From contig JADYYE010000043.1 of assembly GCA_020853815.1 (NCBI GenBank), forward strand, positions 1-64,000: a stretch of DNA of 64,000 nt, in the 5' to 3' direction. The position numbers and the translations under genes were made by a program. Source of the stretch: Phycisphaerales bacterium. GTDB lineage: Bacteria; Planctomycetota; Phycisphaerae; Phycisphaerales; UBA1924. Below, one piece after another: positions 36,097-46,965 of the stretch (the first letter of the stretch is position 1; each line of letters opens with the position of its first letter). The notes below the pieces were generated by a model. The model was not told where the DNA came from and ran no database searches. It was given only the letters and a program-made list of their open reading frames with translations.

Positions 36097-37368
36097 TCAC
36101 ACATAATTCCGGTGCTCCAGCGACTCGCCGAGGCGCGGGTCGTTGACGCCCAGGAGCGGCCCGGAGGTCACCTTGCCGACGATCAGCCAGCCCAGGAGGC
36201 CCAGAACGCCCAGCACCGCGCCCGCGTCAATCCAGATCAGGCCCCAGCCGACGGGGTCGGCGGCGTTCCCGACATGCACCACGGGGCGAACGACCCAGAA
36301 CATGTCGATGACATGAGCCGCGATCGACCAGACGGCGAAGAACGCGATCGTCGTGGGGTTTCGCTTGATGCCGCGGAACAGCATGATGACGAAGGGCAGG
36401 GCGAAGTGCGAGACGATGACGGCGACGCCGACCATGGGCCAGGCGCCGTGCTCGCGCATGTGGAAGAAGGCCGTCTCCTCGGGGATGTTGCTGTACCAGA
36501 TCAGGAAGTACTGGCTGAAGGCGATGTAGGCCCAGAAGACCGTGAAGCTGAAGAGCAGCTTTCCCAGGTCGTGGAAGTGTTCGCTGGTGACGGCGCCCTC
36601 CATCTTCCCGGCGCGCCGGAGCAGCGCGAGGATGAGGATCATCGTCGCGGTGCCGACGTAGGCGCTGCCGGCGAAGAAATAGACGCCCCACATGGTGCTG
36701 AAGAACTTGAAGTCGATGGACATCAGCCAGTCGAAGCCCGCGAAGGCGGTCGAGAGGGCCATGACGAGGATCGCCCAGGCGCTGGTGCGACGGGCCTTGG
36801 CGGTCAGCCACTTGTCGCCGGTGCGGTCCTGCTCCAGGCTGAGGCGGCGGAGGGTCGAGGTGATGTAGGCCCAGAGCAGGATGTAGAAGGCTGAGCGTGC
36901 GTAGAAGAACATGGGGTTGAGGAACCCGGCCTTCTTCTCCAGGAGCACGTCGCCGTGGGCCGAGGCGCTCATCCAGTTGAAGAGCGCGTGCCCGTCGAAA
37001 TAGTCGAGCACAAAGACGGGGATCATCAGCAGGCTGACGACCGGGAGCAGGCTCATCACGTTCTCGTACTGGCGCTTGAAGGAGCTGACCCAGCCGGCGT
37101 TGACGAGGTTGAAGATGAGAATAAAGAAGGTCGCGCCCAGGCAGATCGTGATCGCGGTGATCACGCCGACGTGGAACGCCGCCAGCGCGTGCGTCGAATC
37201 TTTGAACCAGCCGATGGCGGCGACCGCCAGGCCCAGGACGCCCAGCCCGATGAAGGCGGACTTCAGGCCGGTGCCCGCGCCGGGCGCCATCGAGATGTTG
37301 GAGGAGCGGAGGGCCGGGTGATCGGCGCCCACGCCGTGTGAATGTCCGGCGGCGGAGATCTGACTCAC
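36097..37368 (-). CDS. actF: alternative complex III subunit ActF (quinol:cytochrome c oxidoreductase membrane subunit)
   Basis: 423 residues, about ten helices. The helices include LKSAFIGLGVLGLAVAAIGWF, VGVITAITICLGATFFILIF and WMSIDFKFFSTMWGVYFFAG. It resembles ActC without the PsrC-like quinone-site residues being easy to place. Its ATG at 37368 overlaps the actE stop as ATGA. In alternative complex III it is the second large membrane subunit alongside ActC. The C-terminal part has WLIVGKVTSGPLLGVNDPRL, typical of family members. Confidence 0.9.
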   Translation of the reverse strand: MSQISAAGHSHGVGADHPALRSSNISMAPGAGTGLKSAFIGLGVLGLAVAAIGWFKDSTHALAAFHVGVITAITICLGATFFILIFNLVNAGWVSSFKRQYENVMSLLPVVSLLMIPVFVLDYFDGHALFNWMSASAHGDVLLEKKAGFLNPMFFYARSAFYILLWAYITSTLRRLSLEQDRTGDKWLTAKARRTSAWAILVMALSTAFAGFDWLMSIDFKFFSTMWGVYFFAGSAYVGTATMILILALLRRAGKMEGAVTSEHFHDLGKLLFSFTVFWAYIAFSQYFLIWYSNIPEETAFFHMREHGAWPMVGVAVIVSHFALPFVIMLFRGIKRNPTTIAFFAVWSIAAHVIDMFWVVRPVVHVGNAADPVGWGLIWIDAGAVLGVLGLLGWLIVGKVTSGPLLGVNDPRLGESLEHRNYV

Positions 37369-38264
37369 TGGGCACCTCCCTTGCCGGACTCGGGCCCGTC
37401 GGCGGGCTTGTCGGCGGGCTTATCGGCGGGCGCGGGCTGGGCCGCGGGCGAAGCGGGCTTTTCCGCCGCGGCTTTGGCGTCGGCGGCGGCCTTGGCGGCC
37501 GCGTCGATCGCCGCCAGCTGGTTCGCCGGAACGTCGTCCTTGGTCCCGCGCTGTGATTCCTGGAGCGCCCGCACATAGGCGATGACGGCCCATGCGTCAT
37601 GAACGTCGAGAGCGTGGGCGTAGCCGGGCATCTTGTTCTGCGTGCCGTCCGGGCTCCACACGCCGTTGCGCGCGGTGTGGAAGAGGTATCCGTCGCGCCA
37701 CTGCGGCACGTTGGGGTCTTCCGAGCGGGTCAGGTACTTGTCGTCGTGGAAACTGGGGACGGGGTAGGACCACTGCTGGCCCACCAGGCCCTTGCCGTCG
37801 CCCGCCATGCCGTGGCACGCGGCGCAGTAGATGTTGAAGCGGTTCTGCCCGCGCTCCAGCATCGCCCGATCCACCGCGACGGGGATCTTCTCAAGGTACA
37901 CGCCCGAGGCGTCCTTGCCCGTGAAGGCCGCGTCGTCGGCCCGGAGCAGGTCCGCCCGGTCGGCCAGGAGCGCGGACGCCCAGGCGGGGTTGCCCTCAAG
38001 CACCTGGCTCGTCATGGGCGAGCGGCTGAACGCGACCGTGTTCGCCGCGGGCTGGCGCATCGAGCGCCCGTCCGCGTAGAACTGGGTCTGCGACTGCGGG
38101 CGCCACTTCTGTTGGTCGTCCATGTCGGGGAAGAACTGACGCGGCGGGTCCTCGGCGCGGTCGCCGCGGCAGCCGGTCAGCCCCAGCGTCGCCGCCAGGG
38201 CGCACGCCAGCGAAAGGCTCGCCAGCGCCGGACCCGTGCGGTGTTGTGCTTCACGCTTCTTCAT
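37365..38264 (-). CDS. actE: alternative complex III subunit ActE, monohaem cytochrome c lipoprotein
   Basis: 299 residues from an ATG at 38264, chosen for GGAG seven bases upstream and the lipoprotein signal that follows; an ATG at 38336 overlapping actD as ATGA is the alternative and would add 24 basic residues. The signal ends in LGLTGC. The haem site CAACH is at about residue 146 in FNIYCAACHGMAGDGKG, with an axial Met in QNKMPGYAHAL. The C-terminal 70 residues are Ala/Pro/Lys-rich and probably disordered. It carries electrons from the complex towards the oxidase. Confidence 0.92.
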   Translation of the reverse strand: MKKREAQHRTGPALASLSLACALAATLGLTGCRGDRAEDPPRQFFPDMDDQQKWRPQSQTQFYADGRSMRQPAANTVAFSRSPMTSQVLEGNPAWASALLADRADLLRADDAAFTGKDASGVYLEKIPVAVDRAMLERGQNRFNIYCAACHGMAGDGKGLVGQQWSYPVPSFHDDKYLTRSEDPNVPQWRDGYLFHTARNGVWSPDGTQNKMPGYAHALDVHDAWAVIAYVRALQESQRGTKDDVPANQLAAIDAAAKAAADAKAAAEKPASPAAQPAPADKPADKPADGPESGKGGAQ

Positions 38265-38332
38265 TCGTCTGCTCCGGCGACGGCGTGTGCGAGGGGCTCT
38301 CCCGCCGCACGAGGTCGTGCCTTCCGTGTGGC

Positions 38333-38892
38333 TCATTCCTCAACCAGGTCGATGTGCTTGCCGCCGGCGCCCTCGAGGAGCGCCCGCGTGCGGTCGGGAT
38401 CAAAGTTCGCGTCGCCCGCCTCGATGCAGATCATGAACCGGTCGTCGCTCACGCGGAGAAACCGGTCTTTCTTGAGCAGCGGGTGGTACCACTGCGGCAG
38501 GCGGTTGAAGAACAGCATGCCGATGATCGCGGTGAACGCCGAGAACAGGATGCCGAGCTCGAACGTGATCGGAACGAACGCCTGCCAGGTCGCGAAGGGT
38601 TTGCCCTGGGTCATGAGCGGGTAGTCCACGCCGCTCATCCACCACTGCATCAGGAAGCCAAGCCCGGCGCACGAAAGGCCGACCACGCCGATCACCATGG
38701 GGAGGATGGTGCGCTTCACGCCCATCGCGTCCTCCATGCCGTGGATCGGGAAGGGCGTGTGAACGTCCCACTTGGCGTAGCCCGCGTCGCGGACCTTCTC
38801 GGCGGCGTGGTAGAGATCGGCGGGGGTCTCAAACTCCGCGACCATGGCGTAGACCACGTCGCCGGATTCGGTTGTGTAGACCTTGCTGGACA

Positions 38893-38893
<1 letters not shown>
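38333..38893 (-). CDS. actD: alternative complex III subunit ActD (DUF3341)
   Basis: 186 residues. Two helices (LPMVIGVVGLSCAGLGFLMQ and FVPITFELGILFSAFTAIIG) flank the loop with WMSGVDYPLMTQGKPF. The N-terminal domain (YAMVAEFETPADLYHAAEKV, then YAKWDVHTPFPIHGMEDAMG) is the DUF3341 signature. The gene overlaps actC as TGATG. It is a structural subunit of the quinol:cytochrome c oxidoreductase. Confidence 0.94.
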
Positions 38894-40520
<1,627 letters not shown>

Positions 40521-40524
<4 letters not shown>

Positions 40525-43500
40525 GCGTTCACTCCAGAGCCCAGCACGTTGAGGCTGAGCGCATAGCCGCGGTCCTGGCGGCGCTTGCTTGGTTCGACGC
40601 GGAAGGGTTCGACGCGGAAGGCGTGCTCCTTGGCGGCGCCGCCCGTGCCGTGCGTGTCTTGCGAGTCGTGCGAGTCATGCCCGTGGTGGAAGGGGTGCTC
40701 CCACGAGTGCACGCGCTCCGGGTCCTTCTTGGCCAGGAGCTTCTCGTTGGGATTGCGCACGCGGACCATGTGCGTGGTGCGCGGGCGGGTGTTGAGGTAG
40801 CCGAGCAGCATGTACGAGCGGGCGCTGTTCCGCGTCGCGTGGACCGCCGCCGCGGGGTCGAGGATGTTCCCGAAAGTGATCGCCTCGCTGGGGCAGGCCT
40901 GCTGGCACGCGACCTGGAACAGCCCCTCGGGCACGCCCTTCAGGTCCTTGAGCTTGGACTCGACCTTGGCGGCGTTGATGCGCTGGATGCAGAAGCTGCA
41001 CTTCTCCATCACGCCGCGCGAGCGCACCGTCACGTCGGGGTTCTTCTGCATGCGGCTGATCTCGTCGAGCTTCTGGCGAAGCCGCGGCGGGATCAGGTTG
41101 GGATTGAGCTTGTTGTGAACGCCCGAGCCGGTGATGCCGCCGCGATCGGGGACGACCTTCTCCAGCGTTTCCTTGCCGAAGTAATCGCCGTTGAACTTGG
41201 TCACGCCGTAGTCGAAGAAGTTGAAGCGCCGGACCTTGTACGGGCAGTTGTTGGCGCAGTACCGCGTGCCGATGCAGCGGTTGTAGGTCATGTAGTTGAT
41301 GCCCTCGGGCCCGTGCACCGTCGCGTTGACCGGGCACACGACCTCGCACGGCGCGTTCTCACAGTGGACGCACGCGACCGGCTGGTTCAGCATCTCGCCC
41401 GGATCGTTGAGGTCGTTCCCGACGTAGTACCGGTCAACCCGGATCCACGTCATCTCGCGCCCCTTCTGCACTTCCTTCTTGCCCACCACGGGGATGTTGT
41501 TCTCCGCCTGGCACGCGATCGTGCACGTGCCGCACCCCGTGCAGGACGACAGATCGATCGTCATCCCCCACTGCTCGCCCGTCGCGTACACCGGGGGCTT
41601 GCCCGCGGCGTCGACATTCTTGGGATCGGGCTCGGTCTTCGAGCGGTTGTAGGGGTTCTCGTACGCGCCGATGTTCGGCGGCGTGTGGCTCAGCTCGCCC
41701 AGGCGCTCGGCAAACTTGAGTTCCGCCGTCGTGCCGTAGAGCGGCTCGGTCTTCTTCTCGATCTCTTCGCCATACTTCTGCCACACCGGCAGATCGACGG
41801 CCCTGGCGATCGCGGTGCGCCCTTCCAGCGACCAGTGGTTCTGCGTGCTGGAGATCGGATAGCCGCCCGGCTCCTTGGCGAGCTTCACGTCGCGGGCCGA
41901 CCAGCCGCCGCCGATCGTGCGGAGCGGATTCACGTCCACGCCCACGCCGTCCGCGACACGCCCCGCGGTCTTTCGCCCGTAACCGAGCGTGAGGATCACG
42001 ACGTTGTCGGCCATGCCGGGGAGAATCCAGATCGGCACCGTGACGCTGCGCCCGCCGATCGTGACCGACGCAAGGCGTGCCTCGGGATACTGCTCCGTGC
42101 CCTTGTCGGGCATGAGGCCCATCGCCTCGGCGGTCTGCGGGCTGACCAGCGCGGGGTTGTCCCACACGGTCCGCGTGCCGAAGACCGGGAGCTCCTGCAG
42201 CCAGGGAATGTTGGCAAATCGCCCGTCGCCGACATGGCCGGTGACGAACACCGCTTCCATCGAGGTTTGCGACGGCGCGCCGGCGAACATGCCCTTCAGG
42301 CCGCTGACGACCGACGCAACCGCGGCGTAATCGATCTTGGGGCTCGCGGGTGTCGGGGCGCTCCCCGCGACCACGCCGTTCCACAGGGCCTCGCGCCACC
42401 TCTTGTCGAAGTTCGCCTCGCCCAACTTGGCCTTCCATACACCGCGGACGAACTCGTAGCCGTCGGCCTTGGCCGCGACGCGGTCGTCGGACGCCAGGAC
42501 CGTGAGCAGTTCGAGCTCGGACATCGCGGGCTCATAGAGCGGCGCGATCATGGGCTGGATGGGCGCGATCGTGCCGTCCGCCGACATGGTGTCGCCCCAG
42601 GACTCCAGCGCATGAGCGCCGTTGAGGGCCCAGGTGCTGGCGGCGAGGGTCTCGGTCAGTTCGACGCTGAGCGTGATCGTGTTGGCAACCTTGGCAAAGG
42701 CCGCGGCAAAGTCCGCGTCGACCGGCGCGTCATAGAGCGGGTTCACGCCGATCGTGACGAGCGTCTTCACGCCGCCCGACATCATCTCTTTCGAGAGCTC
42801 GCCCAGGCCCGCGAGCGAGTCCGACGCCTGCTCGCCCGACATGGGCAGGAACGAAACCGTCTTGCCGATGTTGCCCAGGGCGGCGTTCATCGCGTGGACC
42901 AGCGCGTGGACCGCCGGGGGCAGCGAGGGACCGGCGACGATGATCGATTTGCCCGCCGCGGCCCGGAGGTCGTCGGCGCAGGCGTTGACGAAATCAGGAT
43001 CGATGTCCGCGCCCGCGGGCACGTCCACGCCGCGCACCGCCGCCGCCAGCGCCGTGGCGTCGCCGCCCACGGTGTTGAGCAGCACCTTCGCGAGTTCGAC
43101 CGCGAAGCCCGCGATCCGCGAGGGAGCCAGGCGGAGACGGTGGTCCGCCGAAGCGCCGGTCATGGTGAAGCCGGATTCCGCCACGTACAGGCGGTTCATC
43201 GAGTCGTTTACCGACATCGGGCGGCGGCGAGACGCGAACGAACGGGCGTTGGTCAGGCCGAGCGATTCACCCTGCCCGATCGCGTTCAGAAAATCGCGAT
43301 CGAGAGACACGACGACGTCGGCCTTGTCGAACGACTCGATCGCGTGCATGGGCGAGCCGAACGCCATCGCGGCGCCCGCCGTCACGCTCGCGGTCTCCGA
43401 CGCGTTGTACGCGAGCCATGACGCCTTGGGCCAGCGCTTCTTCACCAGGTCGCGGGCCGCGTCGCGCGAGGGGCTTGTCTTCTTGTCGACGATGAACGCC

Positions 43501-44156
43501 AGCCCGTCGCCCTCGTTGGAGTCATAGGCCTTGAAGTGCTCGTCGGCCCAGAGTCGGAAGTCGTCCCACGTCGCGGTCAGCGGGCCGCGGGTCGGATTCT
43601 TGTACTTGGGATACTCGACGTTGCTCGGGCGATCCGGGTCATAGAGCGACAGGATCGACGCCTGGGCCCAGATCGACGAACGCCCGCGATTCACCGGGTG
43701 CAGCGGATTGCCCTCGATCTTGGTCGGGCGGCCTTCGTGCGTCTCGACCAGGAGGCCTTCGGCGCCGCCGCCGGGGAGCGGCATGCTCGTCGCATAGAAC
43801 AGCGGCTTGCCCGGGATGATCTCCTCGGGAACCTGCTGGCTGTAGCTCATGATCTTGTGGTCGGGGCGACGACAACCGGGGATGGTCGCGGCGCCCGCAA
43901 GCGCCAGCGACGCGCCCATCAGCTTCACAAAGTCGCGGCGCGAGCCGGTCAGCAGTTCCGACGCTCCGGCGGGGAACTCACGCTCCACGAACTCGCGGAA
44001 CTGCGGCTGATCGGCGAACTCCTCGACGCTGCGCCACACCTTCGGGCCGCCCGCGCGCCCATTCAGCGATTGCAGTTCACGCGGCGTGTCGGCGAGTTCC
44101 GCCTTGCTGGGCTTGCGCTGCTCGGCCTTGGTCGTCGAAGGGCATTGATCGGTCAT
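40521..44156 (-). CDS. actB: alternative complex III subunit ActB (molybdopterin-oxidoreductase-like plus 4Fe-4S domain)
   Basis: 1211 residues from an ATG at 44156. A twin-arginine motif [11 protein letters not shown] sits at about residue 73, so the protein is probably exported and faces the periplasm. Residues up to about 850 resemble the molybdopterin-oxidoreductase fold but the family lacks the cofactor. The C-terminal ferredoxin part has [45 protein letters not shown] and CSFCIQR, then CQQACPS, enough cysteines for four clusters as expected for ActB (three 4Fe-4S and one 3Fe-4S in known complexes). It conducts electrons from the quinol site to the haem subunits. Confidence 0.95.
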
Positions 44157-44265
44157 GGGATCTCTCGGGAGAGAGGCCTCGCCATCGGGCACGAGGCACA
44201 GTGAGTGTTCATCAAACGGGGGGAGCGGTCTCGCGTCGCACCGGACTTTGGGCACCGTCTTCCCG

Positions 44266-44293
44266 GTGCCTGATGCCAAGTGCCCAGTGCCTT
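44266..44293. repeat. 7-bp GTGCC-type repeat units between actA and actB
   Basis: GTGCCTG, ATGCCAA, GTGCCCA and GTGCCTT in tandem, directly next to the actA stop codon. Similar units flank the stop codons near 131 and 2807. Confidence 0.6.
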
Positions 44294-44294
44294 C

Positions 44295-44990
44295 CTAGTA
44301 GTGACACGCTCCGCAGTTTTCCGGGGGATTGAGTTTCAGCTTCTCGACCAGGGCCTTGGTCTCGGCGTCTCCCTGGCCCCCACGCTCGTCGAGGTGCTTC
44401 TTCACCCACTCCAGCTGGGTCACCTTGTCGGGCGACACCAGGCTCGCCTCGGGGTTGCGGTGGCAATCCAGGCACCAGCCCATGCTCAGGGGCTGGGCCT
44501 GCGCGACGATCGGCATGGCGTCGATCTGGCCGTGGCACGAATAGCAGCTGACGCCCGCGCGGATGTGGGTCGCGTGGGGGAAGTTCCGGACGTAATCCGG
44601 GAGCTTGTGGATGCGACGCCATTCGATCGACTGATTGGCGTTGTACGCCTGGCGGATGAAGTCCGTCCGTTCCTTGTGCTTGGGCTCGACCGCCAGCTTG
44701 GTCAGTCGCCCGTCGGCGTGGCAGCCGATGCAGGTCGCGACATTCGGGATATTCGCCTCCGGCGACTGCTCCACCTTGGTATGGCAGTAGCGGCAATCCA
44801 TGCCCAGCTTGCCCGCGTGGATCTGGTGGCTGAACCCACCGCCCGGCTGCGTCGGCATGTAGCCGGCATCGTAAAATTTGGGCGTCGCGTAGTACCAGAA
44901 ACCGCCGACGACGCCCGACGCGCCCAGCAGCGCGGCGATCGCGCCGACGGTGGGCAGAGCGTTCGTCCACTTCGGGAAAAGAAGCGACAC
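44295..44990 (-). CDS. actA: alternative complex III subunit ActA, pentahaem cytochrome c
   Basis: 231 residues from a GTG at 44990, with AAGGAG nine bases upstream. One N-terminal helix (ALPTVGAIAALLGASGVVGG) anchors the protein. Five haem sites are present: CRYCH, CIGCH, CYSCH, CLDCH and CGACH, the last five residues from the end. This matches ActA of alternative complex III. It starts the operon actABCDEF-orf-SCO-coxBAC-cox4. It ends with TAG, next to a 7-bp repeat array. Confidence 0.95.
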   Translation of the reverse strand: MSLLFPKWTNALPTVGAIAALLGASGVVGGFWYYATPKFYDAGYMPTQPGGGFSHQIHAGKLGMDCRYCHTKVEQSPEANIPNVATCIGCHADGRLTKLAVEPKHKERTDFIRQAYNANQSIEWRRIHKLPDYVRNFPHATHIRAGVSCYSCHGQIDAMPIVAQAQPLSMGWCLDCHRNPEASLVSPDKVTQLEWVKKHLDERGGQGDAETKALVEKLKLNPPENCGACHY

Positions 44991-45062
44991 TCGGGAACTC
45001 CTTGGAGGGACCCCTCACGACGCCCCCACGGGGCGCAAACAGACCAACATCGGGAAGCGAAC

Positions 45063-45091
45063 GGTATACCGACAAAAGAGTCCGTTCGCAA
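45063..45091 (-). promoter_or_regulatory. predicted promoter of the actA operon
   Basis: Read leftward: TTGCGA (45091-45086), 17-bp spacer, TATACC (45068-45063), about 72 bp before the actA GTG. It is a reasonable sigma-70-type pair in the 238-bp gap shared with divergent ctaA. The match is imperfect and there is no experimental support. Confidence 0.4.
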
Positions 45092-45228
45092 CCCGGTTGC
45101 TGTGAGGCCGAAATTGGGGCACCCCAAGCCTACGCTGTCAACCAATATAGACCGTTCGACTCCAATTGAGACCAAATCTCAATTCCGATCGACTCCAGAT
45201 CGACCGCGGCCTCGAACCGGAGACCCCG

Positions 45229-46620
45229 ATGAACTCCACCCAGATTGACACCGGAAGCACACCCGCCTCGCTCGCCGGCCGGATTCTCGTCACCGGGTTC
45301 GCCGCCACGGTCGCCATGTGGGTGGTCAGCTTTGTCACGCACCTGCCCGGGATCGATCTCTCTCCCGCCCTGGCGGGCCCGGTCGTTTTGGCCGCCCTTC
45401 TCTTTGTCGCCTTTACCCAGGGACGGCGGACGCCCTCGGTTTCCAAGGCCGCCCAGCTTGGACTCGGGGGCGGATTGGTCGCGGGACTGGTCACCCTCCT
45501 CATCCTGGGCTCGTACCTCGTGGAATCGCCGACCGGGGACGCGCCCGCGCCGGGCGCGGAGGGGCTGAAGCCCGGCGCGATGATGGCCGCTCTGGGCTTC
45601 ATCGGCGCCTGCGGCCTGCTCGGACTGATCGGCGCGATCATCGGGCGAGCGGCGGCCCACTCGCCCCACCCGCCTCGCAATCCGCTCGCGGCGTTCGCGA
45701 TCGTCGCGTGCTTCTCCGTGGTCCCGCTCATCGTGGTCGGCGGCGCGGTCACCAGCACGGGGAGCGGCATGGCGGTGAAGGGCTGGCCCGATTCCTACGG
45801 CGCCAACATGTTCCTCTACCCCATCTCGCTCATGAACAACCCGCACATCTACCTCGAGCACACCCATCGCCTCTTCGGCTCGCTGGTCGGGCTCACCACC
45901 CTGGTCCTCATGATCTGGGTGCTCGCCAAGGAACCTCGCAAGTGGGTCAAATACTGGGCGGTCGCCCTCTTCGTGTTGGTCGTCGTGCAGGGCGTGCTGG
46001 GCGGGCTACGCGTCAATAACGTGAGCCGCGGGCTAGCGCTCGGGCACGGAGTTCTCGCGCAGATCTTCTTCTGCCTGCTGGTCGCCCACGCGGCCCAACT
46101 CTCGTGCCTCTACCGGAACGCCGTCGCGGGCTGGGTGAGCGAGAAGGACGCGAAGATCAAGGGGATCGCGACCGGCCTGGTCCACACGACGTTCCTGCAG
46201 CTGATCCTGGGGGCGGCCTACCGGCACCTTGATCAGATGCACGCTTTGTGGACTCACGCGGGCTTCTCGCTGGTGGTCGCGGTGATGGCGATGATCGCGG
46301 GCTTCATGCTGCGGGCGCGCCCCGCGACCGAACCCGCGATCTCTCGCTGGACGCATTCCCTAGGCACCGCGCTCCTGGGCGTCGTCGTGGCACAGTTTGT
46401 CATGGGCTGGATCGCGCTCTTTGCGATCATGACCGGCGGCGGACGCGGCGAGCCCGTCATGTACGACCAGCTCGGATCGGCCCCCGCGATCGACGTGCTC
46501 AAGGCCCTGATCGCGACCGCCCATCAGGCCAACGGCGCGCTGCTCTTTGCCCTGGCCACGCTGGCGATGATCTTCGCCAGGCGGCTGGCCGCCGTGAGAG
46601 AATCCACCTCGGCGTCGTAA
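45229..46620 (+). CDS. ctaA: haem A synthase (COX15/CtaA family)
   Basis: 463 residues from an ATG at 45229 with GGAG seven bases upstream. It has two extra N-terminal helices and a Gly/Ala-rich link, then the CtaA core: VVGGAVTSTGSGMAVKGWPD, IYLEHTHRLFGSLVGLTTLV (haem His), VVVQGVLGGLRVNN and LALGHGVLAQIFFCLLVAHA. It oxidises haem O to haem A, the cofactor of the aa3-type oxidase encoded divergently. No haem O synthase (CtaB) is in the window. Confidence 0.93.
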   Translation: MNSTQIDTGSTPASLAGRILVTGFAATVAMWVVSFVTHLPGIDLSPALAGPVVLAALLFVAFTQGRRTPSVSKAAQLGLGGGLVAGLVTLLILGSYLVESPTGDAPAPGAEGLKPGAMMAALGFIGACGLLGLIGAIIGRAAAHSPHPPRNPLAAFAIVACFSVVPLIVVGGAVTSTGSGMAVKGWPDSYGANMFLYPISLMNNPHIYLEHTHRLFGSLVGLTTLVLMIWVLAKEPRKWVKYWAVALFVLVVVQGVLGGLRVNNVSRGLALGHGVLAQIFFCLLVAHAAQLSCLYRNAVAGWVSEKDAKIKGIATGLVHTTFLQLILGAAYRHLDQMHALWTHAGFSLVVAVMAMIAGFMLRARPATEPAISRWTHSLGTALLGVVVAQFVMGWIALFAIMTGGGRGEPVMYDQLGSAPAIDVLKALIATAHQANGALLFALATLAMIFARRLAAVRESTSAS

Positions 46621-46632
46621 AACCACGCTCCT

Positions 46633-46729
46633 GGAACCTCTGAGTATTTGGTGGCCCGCCTCTCCGAGGCGGTTTTTCAGCCCACTGGAAGCGGACCTCG
46701 CGGCTGAACTCGAATTGTTCAGAGGTTCC
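46633..46729 (+). repeat. 97-bp element with terminal inverted repeats and internal terminator (copy A)
   Basis: Starts GGAACCTCTGA (46633-46643) and ends TCAGAGGTTCC (46719-46729), a perfect 11-bp inverted repeat. The terminator stem CCGCCTC/GAGGCGG and T-run lie inside. GAATTGTTCAGAGG near the right end matches GAATTGATCAGAGG in the copy at 23759-23856. The central 40 bp differ between the copies. Confidence 0.8.
46656..46677 (+). terminator. intrinsic terminator after ctaA
   Basis: Stem CCGCCTC/GAGGCGG, loop TCC, then TTTTT, 36 bp past the ctaA stop and inside the 97-bp element. Confidence 0.88.
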
Positions 46730-46965
46730 TCCTGTCCATTTCCTCCGAACACGCCGGCGAGGGGCGGACGCCACATTCCCGCGTGCGGGCGTGAAATCGG
46801 GACGGATCGCCCCCAAAGAGGCTTGTGGATTGGGGCCTGTGTCCGATAGACCAGTGGTATTGGACATCGACGGTCGGCCAAGCCAGGGCCGGGGCAATAC
46901 GCCGGGTCGCCGGGCGTTTGGCACTGGTCCCCGTCGACGCGCGTCCAACCAAGCCGGAGGTCCGC
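46730..46965. other. gene-free interval upstream of the DUF1800 gene
   Basis: With the element above, 345 bp separate ctaA from the DUF1800 gene. No RNA gene or coding sequence was recognised. A Shine-Dalgarno GGAGG (about 46956-46960) precedes the DUF1800 ATG. A promoter must lie here but none was convincing. Confidence 0.4.

Noticed and set aside
40623-43421. 930-codon open frame on the + strand opposite actB
   Set aside because: An Arg-, His- and Val-rich shadow of a clearly coding gene.
46730-46965. tRNA or other structured RNA between ctaA and the DUF1800 gene
   Set aside because: No cloverleaf with a T-loop consensus could be drawn; only unrelated short inverted repeats were seen.
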